The notes beneath the pieces were generated by a model. The model was not told the DNA's origin. It worked only from the letters and a program-made list of their open reading frames with translations, and ran no database searches. From Paramacrobiotus metropolitanus (lineage: Eukaryota > Tardigrada > Eutardigrada > Parachela > Macrobiotidae), in NCBI RefSeq assembly GCF_019649055.1, contig NW_026570442.1:1-64000 (forward strand): a stretch of DNA of 64,000 nucleotides. The letters are read 5' to 3'. This document shows, piece after piece, positions 52,465 to 61,578 of the stretch. The position numbers and the translations under genes were made by a program. Numbering within the stretch: the stretch's first letter is position 1; each line of letters opens with the position of its first letter.

Positions 52465-53529
52465 ATGAACACCTGCATTGACAATTTCGTATCAAATGGC
52501 GACGACGCTGTTAGCAACGATTTAAATAATAATAATGCTGCTGATAATACGGAACCGATATTAGAGACATCCTGGAAGCGATTTGTGCTATTCCCGATCG
52601 AGATTGACGAAGCATGGCAAATGTATAAAAAATCAGTAGCCTGCTTCTGGACACCCGAAGAAATAAATTTTTCTCATGATGTCCGTCAGTGGCCTACACT
52701 AAGCAAATATGAAAAATCCCTATTGGGAAACGTTTTAGCGTTTTTTGCTGCATCGGACGGAATTATAATGGAGAATTTGGCAGAAAATTTTCTTATTGAA
52801 AGTCAGTGTCCTGAAATTCGCGCGTTCTATACCTTCCAAATATTTATGGAGAATATTCATAGTGAAACATATTCTCTTTTAATTAATACCTACTACCAAG
52901 ATACGGAAGAACGCCTGCACCTACTACAGGCAGTAATAAACAACGAAAACGTTATAGAAAAAGCTAACTGGGCAACTCGCTACATCAGAGAAAATAAGGA
53001 GCGCCCGTTTTCCGAACGAGTCTTGGCATTCGCATGCGTCGAAATGATCTTTTTTTGCGGTGCTTTTGCCGTTGTATTTTATTTTAAAAACCGCGGCATT
53101 CTGCCAGGTCTCACGTTCAGCAATGAACTGATTGCTAGAGACGAATCTCAGCATGTAGAATTTGCATGCTGGCTTTATGGACAGCTTAACAATAAGTTGG
53201 CCGACGAAACGGTGTACGCCCTAGTAGACGAGGCGGTAGACATAGAAAGCCGGTTTTGGGACGCTGCCTTTGAGCATCCGTTACGAGGACTAAACGCAGC
53301 ACTGATGAAAACGTACATTCAGTTTGTGGCTGACGTATTGCTGAAAATGCTTGACCTCGAACCGTTGTACAATGCGACTAATCCTCTGCCCTACATGGAA
53401 AATATTTCCCTAGAAGGCAAAAGTAATTTCTTCGAGCGTCGAGTTTCGGAGTATAAAAAGGCTTACGTGGGAAAAACTCAAAAAGAGCAGAACCAGCAAC
53501 AACTATTCAGCACTAATGTTGAATTTTGA
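52465..53529 (+). CDS. ribonucleotide reductase small subunit (R2)
   Basis: With start ATG 52465 the protein has 354 residues, normal for class Ia R2. Diiron ligands are all visible: D in FAASDGIIME, E and H in MENIHSETYS, E in FACVEMIFF, and E and H in RDESQHVEFA. The radical Tyr is the Y of HSETY. The C-terminal LFSTNVEF corresponds to the tail that docks on the large subunit. R2 supplies the radical for making deoxynucleotides. No large subunit is in the window, so it would pair with the host R1. The neighbouring kinase-like gene suggests a nucleotide-supply pair. Confidence 0.95.
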   Translation: MNTCIDNFVSNGDDAVSNDLNNNNAADNTEPILETSWKRFVLFPIEIDEAWQMYKKSVACFWTPEEINFSHDVRQWPTLSKYEKSLLGNVLAFFAASDGIIMENLAENFLIESQCPEIRAFYTFQIFMENIHSETYSLLINTYYQDTEERLHLLQAVINNENVIEKANWATRYIRENKERPFSERVLAFACVEMIFFCGAFAVVFYFKNRGILPGLTFSNELIARDESQHVEFACWLYGQLNNKLADETVYALVDEAVDIESRFWDAAFEHPLRGLNAALMKTYIQFVADVLLKMLDLEPLYNATNPLPYMENISLEGKSNFFERRVSEYKKAYVGKTQKEQNQQQLFSTNVEF

Positions 53530-53549
53530 ATATTTATTTCCACCGTACT

Positions 53550-53557
53550 TGTGTGTT

Positions 53558-53591
<34 letters not shown>

Positions 53592-53600
53592 CGTGTGCGA
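53550..53600. repeat. (TG)n microsatellite downstream of R2
   Basis: GTGTGTGTGTGTGTGT run followed by GCGTGCGTGTGCG in the space between convergent genes. Confidence 0.9.
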
Positions 53601-53788
53601 ATTATTGCAGAAAACACGGTTCAGAGAGAATTTATTAAAACTCATTCAACCAAAAATTTCAGCGGCAACATTTTTAACAACAACAATAAGAATATTTCAC
53701 CATAGAAACGGCTGTGCAGCATTATAACAATGCTTGCGCCCGTGACTCTTCTTTTTTCAAAAAATTAACACAACCAATGTCTTCCCAT

Positions 53789-54325
53789 TTACAGATCCAT
53801 GTGCAGCCAGGATGGGCGCATTGGATCTGATTTGTAGGGTGGGTAAAAGCCGTGATGTATAAGAAATTCAATATCATTATCGTCAGGGATTTCCTGAAAC
53901 GTTCGAAATCTGCTATAGCCGGTTCGACGTCTTATGCTATGCCACTCCATGGGGTCCGTGTTTAGCATGGGGTAGGGCTTAATGTCATGACATTCACGCT
54001 GAGAATGGGTGATGATAGCATCAGTTTGCTTCCAGTAGAACTCCTTTTGACAGCGTATGCACTTTACTGTGCCGCGATGATTGTATCCCATTATGGCTAA
54101 TATATAACGATCTTCGATGAATATGCTCTTCATGATCTGATACTTCTGACGCAGTAGGGCGCTTTCTTGGCTGGTTAACAATGCAGTAGTCGTGTCGTCG
54201 CTGATTTCCTCAATTTCATCATACAACCAATCGAGATTATCAGGCGCATCGCAATTATAATGTATAGGACAGCTGCTGGTGATTGCTTCTTCCATTGTGT
54301 ATGTTAGAAAATCAGCGTGACTCAT
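53789..54325 (-). CDS. BIR-like zinc protein
   Basis: ATG 54325 (MSHADFLTY) gives 178 residues. One zinc-binding half resembles a BIR core (TVKCIRCQKEFYWKQ then H-x4-C), with spacing C-x2-C-x14-H-x4-C, shorter than classic BIR. After it comes SRFRTFQEIPDDNDIEFLIH and HGFYPPY, the pattern of a BIR N-terminal half. So it looks like two partial BIR units in permuted order. BIR proteins bind caspases or related partners and block cell death. A TATA box lies at 54401-54408. Confidence 0.5.
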   Translation of the reverse strand: MSHADFLTYTMEEAITSSCPIHYNCDAPDNLDWLYDEIEEISDDTTTALLTSQESALLRQKYQIMKSIFIEDRYILAIMGYNHRGTVKCIRCQKEFYWKQTDAIITHSQRECHDIKPYPMLNTDPMEWHSIRRRTGYSRFRTFQEIPDDNDIEFLIHHGFYPPYKSDPMRPSWLHMDL

Positions 54326-54400
54326 ACGCGCGTGCGCGACGCCGACTGAAGTGACGAAGTGCACACAACAAGTGACACACATATTCACGATAACTGGTAA

Positions 54401-54408
54401 TTTATATA
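54401..54408 (-). promoter_or_regulatory. TATA box of the BIR-like gene
   Basis: Minus strand TATATAAA, about 75 nt upstream of the ATG. Confidence 0.5.
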
Positions 54409-54547
54409 CCAATTGTGATAAACAGGAGTTGTAGTGGGGCGGGCGTTGGGTTGGCTTGAAATGAGCATTTAAATTAGCTCCGCCACGAGGATGTCCTGTG
54501 GGCGGTGTATGTTAAGAGCTGGTAATTGATATGACTCAGACATTTCG

Positions 54548-54556
54548 TATAAAAGG
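54548..54556 (+). promoter_or_regulatory. TATA box of the PolB gene
   Basis: TATAAAAGG, about 190 nt upstream of the ATG at 54742. Divergent from the TATA of the BIR-like gene 140 bp away. Confidence 0.55.
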
Positions 54557-54741
54557 CACAGGCAGTACCGCAGACCAGCTGCTTGTTGCACACTTGTGCA
54601 CCGTGGCTGGATGGATTATTATGTTAGCCGTACTTTTGCCAGCAATTGCCAGATCGAACTGCATTAGGATTAGAAGAAAGTGCCGTAACTGTGGTTTGAT
54701 TGGTACTGCTTACACAATCCTATTCACTTTCTCTGTCTGTC

Positions 54742-57700
54742 ATGACTCCCCCACCTTCAAAAAAGCTCACCCATGCCTTGGCAAAAACAACCACGATGAA
54801 GGCAACCAAGCAACAGCAGATTGCCGAAGCAAAATTGGCCAGGCTGTACGAGAAGCAGAAAACAATTCAAGATGTCTCACAGTTATATCGTCAAACGCGT
54901 CACATTTCTTTTTCTTACAAATTGTTTATGCGCCGAACAAAAGAACTGACCGCAACAACGACACCGGCGACGACCGCGACGACGAAGAATAATGATAGGA
55001 GAGCAAAAGCAACAACAACAGCAATAACAACACAACCTCACTCACCATTATCATTATCATCGCCAGTAAATAAAGTTATACAGAATCCATCTGAATTTTA
55101 CGATCTCAAAGCCATTACATCACGCCATAGTAAGAAGTATGGCGTTTGGGCGGGAAACTTTCAAATAAAAATGGCAGAACTGCCACTGCACGGTGTAGAC
55201 ACGGTGTTGCCGGTATTTTTGTCTGTTTTGGAAGATATTTTCAAAAAACTTCGTGATTTTGTGCCGAACAAAGAAGATTTAATTAGTATATCGCTGGAAT
55301 CAGCTCAGCTTTCTCATCCCATCCAGCTTAAATTGTCCACACAAGATCAAGTGAACGCCGAGATGTTCCTCTACTTAATTGCAAATACACTAACATCAAA
55401 AACGGAATTTTCGCTAAGTTTACCGGTTTACATTAACCTGCTACGAGTACCCCGGCAACCGACAGGTAGAGGAACCCACTTGGAACCACCACCACCACAG
55501 AGAGCAGAAAACAAGACCGTCATTTCCGAAACCTTTTGAAAGCACCTCGGGGCGGAGGAATCGTTAATGTGAAAAATAACGACAGTATTTGCTTTGGCCG
55601 AGCGCTAGCCATTGCCATTGCCCATGCTTTACAGCTTCATAAGACTGACAAGAAGAAGTGGAAAGAGCTCTGCGACAGCCGGAAACAGCTGCAGAAAGTG
55701 GAAGCAATAAAGCTTTATCAGATGGCGAAAGTCCCGCTCGGGGCCGTGTCATACAGTGATTATTCGGCTTTTCAAGCCGCTCTTCTACCAAATTACACTC
55801 TGATCATACATAAATGTCCAGATGCGGAAACGGGATTAATATATAACGGTACAAGCATCAAGTGTCCAAAAAGGCTGCATCTGCTATTATCAAACAATCA
55901 TTATGCGGCAATCACTAAACCAGCACGGTTTTTTGGTAAGAGAAAACAGTGTAAGGTTTGTGAGGGATATTTTACCAGACTTGAAAAACATCGATGTAGA
56001 AACGCTTGCTTTAACTGCCAGAGAAGGGACTGTGAATTTGAAAAAGACATTACCTGTGAAGAGTGTCAGAGAAATTTTAAAAATCTGGAGTGCTTTCGCT
56101 TACACAAATTACAAACAGCAACAGCAGCCGCCACGGACTGTGAACTTCGTCGAAAGTGCGCCGACTGTGGCCTGATCATTCACTTGGATAAAGGGCGCCA
56201 TCCGGACAACAACATTCACCAATGCGGCGAATATTATTGCCGAAGCTGCAAGCTAGTTGTCGATCCTTGCCACCGTTGTTTCGTGCAAGTACACGATAGC
56301 CAGCCGAAGCCTGAACGCCCTTTTCTGTACTGCGACTTTGAAAGTGATATAAGCAAAGAATACCATGTCCCAATCGCTGCCGTGGCCGTGGATGATGCTG
56401 GAAAGGCGACGCGTTTTTTTGGAAGGAGTGCCGGGGATAAATTCTGCAATTGGCTTTTCCACCCACGGCACCGCAACCACATTGTTATCTTTCACAACCT
56501 TATGGGCTATGATGGGAACTTTATTATGCAGCACCTGCACCGCAAGCAATTATGGCCGCATGTCATAATGCGAGGTCTGAAATTCCTTCAGATTAAAGAA
56601 ACAGCCAATAATATTATCCTACGAGATTCACTCGCCTTTTTACCGATGAGCCTAGCCGACATGCCGGCTGCATTTGGATTCGAAGCTGCCAAAGGCTGCT
56701 TTCCCTTTCTTTTTGCGCGTGAAGAACATTTCAACTACGTAGGAAAGATTCCATCAGAACAATACTACCTGACAAGCCAGATGAAGAGCAAGCAATATAA
56801 AAAATTTAAGGAATGGTATGACGCGGAGGTTGCCGCAGGGAAAACGTGGAATTTTTTTCAGGAGATCCTAAAATATTGTACTAACGATTGTCATGTACTG
56901 CGCGAAGCTTGCCAAAAATTCTGCGAAAGTATGAAGGCCCTTTGCGGAGGATATAACCCGCTGGTAGAGTCGGTTTCACTACCTGGCTATGTAAACCTTG
57001 TGTACCGAGCCCGTTTTCTGCCAAAAGATAGCATCCAGTATTTCACTTTTCGCGATCTGCAGACCTACCGCACTTACTCCTACGAAAGCCTGCAGTGGTT
57101 GCACTTTGTCGCACAAACCGAGCGCATCGAAATTCGACACGCTCGAAACCACCCCGACGGAGAAAAGCGAATAGGCCGGTATAGAGCTGACGGATTTTGC
57201 GAAACGGCCAATACGGTTTTCGAGTACCATGGATGTTATTTTCACGGGTACGTTGTTGTCGTTGGTTTTGGGTTTCGCATTTGTAAAGTAATCATACACT
57301 ACTACTACTAAACCGACTGCAGGTGTCCAAAGTGCTACACGGCAGACGCAGTAACAGCTGGGAATCAAAATATGGCTCAGTTGTTACAGGCGACGAAGCA
57401 TAAGCAGCGCTACTTGGAAGCGCAAGGCTATTCTTATCGCAGTATATGGAGTTGCGGAGTGGAAATCTCTGCGACAAGGGGAGGAGATAAAAAAAGCCCT
57501 TGAAAATTTCTGCCACACAGAACCTATGAATGTGCGTGATGTTCTGTTTGGCGGTCGGACGAAAGCTTTTCGCCTCCTCACCCTGCCTGACCTAAGCAGA
57601 GGCCAGTACATTTCCTATCTAGACAAAAATTCTCTGTATCCTGCTGTATGTAAGCAGAGGGAATACCCACTCGGTCTGCCTGAGCGAATTCTTAGCGATT

Positions 57701-58872
57701 TCAAGCCCCTAGACCAGTATTTTGGAATCGTTCATGCGAAAGTGCTCCCGCCGGTAAATCTACCGCTCCCTCTTCTCCCACAACGCATCAATGGCAAATG
57801 TATGTTCGCGCTTTGCTGGCGGTGTGCGGAGGCAAACAACCAAGAAACTTCCTGCACCCACACTGACAAAGAGCGAAGCTATAACGGTGTTTATACGACA
57901 CCGGAAATTAATTTAGCAGTCACTCTGGGCTACCGTATACTTGCAGTTTATGAAGTATGGCATTATCCAAAGCGGGGAAACTTATTTGCTGATTACATTA
58001 GCACATTCATGGCGGAAAAAGCAGCGGCAAGTGGATATCCCTCACATTGCCAATCAGACGAAGAAAAGCACGCCTACCTTCAGGCTCTTAAAGACAGGGA
58101 CAATGTGACTGTTGATCCCTCAAAGGTGGAATTCAACCCAACGCGACGCCTTCTCTCGAAACTTATGCTTAATACATTGTGGGGCAGGCTGGCAATCAAA
58201 GAAAACAAACCAAGTTTCGAATATGTCAAAAGCGTCAAGCGGTTTAACGAACTTTTCTACTCTGGAAAATATACAGTTAATTACATCGATGTTGTGAACG
58301 AGGATATCCTGCAGGTGCAGAGCACCAGGTCAAGCGACGTGGACGGAACTGATTTGCGCGCAAACGTAATCGTCGCTGGCTTTGTCACCAGTTACGCGCG
58401 TCTGGAGCTCTATTCTGGCATGACCTTTGTAGGTTTTGAGCGCCTGTTATATGTTGACACTGACTGCGTGATTGCGTTGGAGGGACCCGGCCTGACAAGC
58501 CTCCCCGTAGGCGAATGCTTGGGAGAGTTCAAATCAGAGATCGATGACGACAAAATCACTTTGTTCGTTTGTGGTGGTCCAAAAATGTATGCATACCGTA
58601 CTGGGAAAGGAATGTCCGTTTTCAAGGCGAAGGGGATAACAATTAATAAAGGAAACATTGATTTTTTCACCCCAGAATTACTTGAAGAAATGGTCAGAGA
58701 TCCAGAAAAAATTCAATTCTCACTAAATCCTTTCAAAATTTTTCGTATCCGAGGCAGCTGGCAGTTGAGCACACGGAAAGAGACGAAAATGGTCCGTTTT
58801 ACATTTGACAAACGAAAAGTACTGTATTCCACACCGAACTATGAGACCCTCCCCTTCGGCTACAGGATATAA
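54742..58872 (+). CDS. protein-primed family B DNA polymerase (PolB), with frame break
   Basis: The ATG at 54742 opens an N-terminal part, then a 35-nt GT...AG stretch (55466-55500) whose removal keeps the frame. Next: Cys/His zinc region (CKVCEGYFTRLEKHRC), 3-5 exonuclease motifs (FLYCDFESD, FHNLMGYDGNF, YCTNDCHVL), a 75-nt intron 57248-57322, YHGCYFHG/CPKCY, and polymerase motifs YLDKNSLYP, KLMLNTLWGRLA and YVDTDCV. About 1,340 residues, the usual size for Maverick PolB. The frame changes once near 57456 without splice sites, so this copy is probably inactivated unless the assembly is wrong. It would replicate linear viral DNA from a protein primer. Confidence 0.9.
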
Positions 58873-58876
58873 AAGG
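58868..58876 (+). promoter_or_regulatory. TATA box of the ATPase gene overlapping the PolB stop codon
   Basis: TATAAAAGG in which the TAA at 58870-58872 is the PolB stop. It lies 45 nt upstream of the ATPase ATG, so the polymerase end and the next promoter share bases. Confidence 0.55.
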
Positions 58877-58920
58877 GGACCGTACGGTTGACTCACATTG
58901 CCGCAGTTTCTCCAGATGGA

Positions 58921-59880
58921 ATGTACGAAACCGTACAAAACTTTAACCCGCTCCTTGTTCACCCATTCAATCTGGTCTGCAGCTGCCAGAGCCAAGGAGG
59001 AAAAACCTTTTGGATATGCCGACTGCTCGAGCTGCGCAAAATTACTCCGTTCCCTAAGAAAGTGTACTTTATCTACTCTTACGAATCACCTGTTTTTAAA
59101 ACCATTAGAAAACATACAAAAAATGTTGTTTTCATTAAAAATATTCCTGAAGATATTGCTGAAGAGAGTTTTACCAATAAAAACGACCCTTCTCTGATCA
59201 TCCTTGACGATCAGATGCAGGAAATTAACAAAAATGTAGTCTTCCTTTTTACAAGAGGAACTCATCACTTGAATCGCTCGGTCATTCTGACAGTGCAAAA
59301 TGTATTCTTTCAAAATCCACTTATGCGTACGATTTCTTTGAATGCTCATTATCTCGTGCTGTGGAAACAGCCTCGAGATATGATGCAGATGGAGATACTG
59401 GCGCGGCAAATGTATCCACGGAGCTCGACACAGTTTATGGAAGCGTATAAAACTGCCACGCTTCGCGATTATGGTTATTTATTTCTGGACTTTAAGTGTT
59501 GCACGCCCGACCTTTTGCGTGTGCGGGGAAATTTGTTGGGGGAGAGTGCTGACAATTACCAGCGAGTGTACGCAATCTCAAATTCCACTATGGACGAATA
59601 TGCTCTCGTTCCCGTGAAGCATATCGGGAAACAGGGTCATTTAAACGCTAATGCCCGGGCTGTACGCAATAAGTGTGTAAAGAAGAAGATAAAGAAGAAG
59701 GCAAAGAAAAGCGACAAGAAGAAGAAAAAGCAGAAGAAGAGCGAGAGCGAAAGAATGAAAAAGGTCAGGATTAAAAGCAGCTCACGCTCAGGAAATACGC
59801 AGCGAAAAATAAAAAAGAAGGGGAAAAATGATAGTAGCAATGAAAGAATGACTGTAGAGGATGAAGAAATTCTAGTTTAA
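58921..59880 (+). CDS. FtsK/HerA-type packaging ATPase with Lys-rich tail
   Basis: The first ATG after the TATA box is 58921, giving 319 residues; an earlier TTG is unlikely. Walker A is CQSQGGKT, keeping GKT but with Cys for the first Gly. Walker B is SLIILDDQ, followed by RGTHHLNRSVILTVQN and NAHYLVLWKQPRD as in Maverick/adintovirus packaging ATPases. The last 75 residues are extremely Lys-rich (KKKIKKKAKKSDKKKKKQKK), suggesting DNA or nuclear targeting. It would pump the genome into capsids. Confidence 0.8.
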   Translation: MYETVQNFNPLLVHPFNLVCSCQSQGGKTFWICRLLELRKITPFPKKVYFIYSYESPVFKTIRKHTKNVVFIKNIPEDIAEESFTNKNDPSLIILDDQMQEINKNVVFLFTRGTHHLNRSVILTVQNVFFQNPLMRTISLNAHYLVLWKQPRDMMQMEILARQMYPRSSTQFMEAYKTATLRDYGYLFLDFKCCTPDLLRVRGNLLGESADNYQRVYAISNSTMDEYALVPVKHIGKQGHLNANARAVRNKCVKKKIKKKAKKSDKKKKKQKKSESERMKKVRIKSSSRSGNTQRKIKKKGKNDSSNERMTVEDEEILV

Positions 59881-59929
59881 TTTCTACATTTTTCGTGTTG
59901 TTCAAGCTTTTTTTCTGTGTGTATTAACA

Positions 59930-59935
59930 AATAAA
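59930..59935 (+). terminator. polyadenylation signal AATAAA after the ATPase gene
   Basis: AATAAA 50 nt after the stop, between convergent genes. Confidence 0.5.
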
Positions 59936-59996
59936 GTGCCTTATTCCTGTAAGGGAAAACGATATAGCGTAACAACACATTTATTTATTCACTCGT

Positions 59997-60545
59997 TCAT
60001 TCTCCGAGGTCGCCGTCAAATTCGTCATCATCATCATCATCAATTAACAGAGCACTTTCGTTTACGTTGTCATCATAGTCAGTATTATTTTTTTCACTAC
60101 GACCACCACGAGCTTTACTACCCACACCACGTTCACGTACATCACCCGTACAAGTGCGCATAAATTTTCTTGCGGCAGCCTTAGCAAGGCTATTAATGCT
60201 TCTTTTTTTCGTGGAGTTGCCGCCATCTCCGCTTCCGCTGCTTTTGCTCACAAAGGCTTTATTGGTGCTACTACGTAAAGATGAGGCCGGCAGGGCCATT
60301 GGTCGGATAAACGCGTTGGATTTCTCCCACTCACTGACACGGGCTGTTAGAGTTTTCACCGCGGCCAAAAATTCAGGAAGGTAGGCGGTGGGAAAATAGA
60401 ATCCGCAGCGAGTCGCAGCATATGAATCATCCTGTGGAATGTGTTTGATCAGGCGGAGATCGATACGGGGCTCGTGCGGTTGATAGAGGCTTAAACTGAG
60501 CATGACGGATGTCGGCTTGTGCTGAAATTCAGAAAATAAACTCAT
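59997..60545 (-). CDS. PC4-like DNA-binding protein with acidic tail (candidate)
   Basis: The first likely ATG is 60545 (MSLFSEF), giving 182 residues. The N-terminal 75 residues (VMLSLSLYQPHEPRIDLRLI, CGFYFPTAYLPEFLAAVKTL) follow the beta-sheet plus helix pattern of PC4/SUB1 coactivators (YxxxxRIDLR ... GxxxxxxxLPEFLxA). A basic Ser/Lys/Arg linker and a poly-Asp tail (DDDDDDEFDGD) follow. PC4-type domains bind single-stranded DNA and aid transcription or replication. The match is by pattern only. Confidence 0.45.
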   Translation of the reverse strand: MSLFSEFQHKPTSVMLSLSLYQPHEPRIDLRLIKHIPQDDSYAATRCGFYFPTAYLPEFLAAVKTLTARVSEWEKSNAFIRPMALPASSLRSSTNKAFVSKSSGSGDGGNSTKKRSINSLAKAAARKFMRTCTGDVRERGVGSKARGGRSEKNNTDYDDNVNESALLIDDDDDDEFDGDLGE

Positions 60546-60579
60546 AATTCTTATATTCACCCAGGGCAGCACGTGAAAT

Positions 60580-61053
60580 TTAACTATATGTACATATAGA
60601 TGTACTGCTTAAAACTTGAGGCTCATCTACGGCAAAGGCACTGCTGCGATTATATTCAACGGGAAACAGAATAATATCAAGCCTTGTCGCTCCTGCCTGA
60701 AATGTTGACGGCAAAGCCGTGATATTCAGCCGATACGCAGGTAGTATAAAATTATTGCCATTGCGCCGGACATAGGCTAATATCTCTCCGAAAACCCGGT
60801 TAAGATCAAAAACACCGCGAATAAGTAATGCCCGTGAACTCTTTAACAAGGGCAACGTATCGTTAATGAACTGACCTATAAGAACCCCTTTTTCGTTCAA
60901 AACTGTCCCTGTACGGTTAGCTAAAGTGCTGACGGTAACCTGATTGCGCGTCAGCATACAAATTGTTGTAATTTGTGCAATTAAAATTAAAAACAGGAGA
61001 GCTTTGCCATTATATTGGCGCCAGTAGGTCAAGATGTATTCGTGAAAGGTCAT
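60580..61053 (-). CDS. small membrane glycoprotein, one N-terminal span
   Basis: ATG 61053 (MTFHEYIL) gives 157 residues. One hydrophobic segment near the N-terminus (ALLFLILIAQITTICML), then a domain with several N-glycosylation sequons (NRTG, NDTL, NITA, NRSS), so type II topology. Candidate virion membrane or entry-associated protein by analogy; no family recognised. A TATA box lies at 61111-61119. The C-terminus overlaps a short spacer to the PC4-like gene in the same orientation. Confidence 0.5.
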   Translation of the reverse strand: MTFHEYILTYWRQYNGKALLFLILIAQITTICMLTRNQVTVSTLANRTGTVLNEKGVLIGQFINDTLPLLKSSRALLIRGVFDLNRVFGEILAYVRRNGNNFILPAYRLNITALPSTFQAGATRLDIILFPVEYNRSSAFAVDEPQVLSSTSICTYS

Positions 61054-61110
61054 TTTAACTTTGCTCACAAAGGATTTGACAAACTACCCAAAATTTTCTT
61101 TACACAACAC

Positions 61111-61119
61111 TTATATATA
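61111..61119 (-). promoter_or_regulatory. TATA box of the small membrane glycoprotein gene
   Basis: Minus strand TATATATAA, about 60 nt upstream of the ATG. Confidence 0.45.
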
Positions 61120-61149
61120 CATATATATAGTTGGCTGACTGGTACTTAC

Positions 61150-61375
61150 AATTAAGATAAAGGGGCTGTTCTTCACAAGTCTGGCATACTCCGTGTCTAC
61201 GGCATTTTTCTCCGTGTATATTTCCACGTTGTTTGATAATGTAGGCACCATGATGATGAGGATGACCGTAAACTGGCAACTGATTCTGCGAGAGCAGATT
61301 TACACAACCGCTTGCTTTGGCTTTTATCTGCCAGTGCCATGACTCATACAGTAGTGCAGATGGCAATGATATCAT
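61150..61375 (-). CDS. short Cys/His-containing exon, unknown
   Basis: ATG 61375 (MISLPSALLYESWHW) to a strong donor CTTAATT|GTAAGT. It encodes about 75 residues with Cys and His clusters (VYGHPHHHGAYI, HGEKCRRHGVCQTCEEQ) that may bind metal. Downstream exon unclear. Divergent from the IAP gene. May be a 5-prime exon of the membrane-protein transcript or a separate small gene. Confidence 0.35.
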
Positions 61376-61499
61376 CAGCGGCACCGGTCTCATCACGCAA
61401 GGATGAGAGGCGGTCCGTCGGCAAACTTTCACCGCTGCCCACTATACCTCCCTTCCACGCCCAGTATAATGTAGGTCAGAATAACAACAAGCAGGAGTG

Positions 61500-61521
61500 T
61501 GTGTGTGTGTGTGTGTGTGTG
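61500..61521. repeat. (GT)n microsatellite upstream of the IAP gene
   Basis: GTGTGTGTGTGTGTGTGTGT directly before the TATA box of the IAP gene. Confidence 0.85.
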
Positions 61522-61524
61522 CGT

Positions 61525-61535
61525 TATATAAAAGG
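61525..61535 (+). promoter_or_regulatory. TATA box of the IAP gene
   Basis: TATATAAAAGG, 44 nt upstream of the ATG at 61579. Confidence 0.6.
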
Positions 61536-61578
61536 ACACCGTAATAGCCGGGAAAGTCGAAAAATCATCATTTATTTC

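Noticed and set aside
54531-54992. Plus-strand ORF upstream of PolB
   Set aside because: Overlaps the PolB leader and N-terminus in another frame; lies on the TATA box and has no domain.
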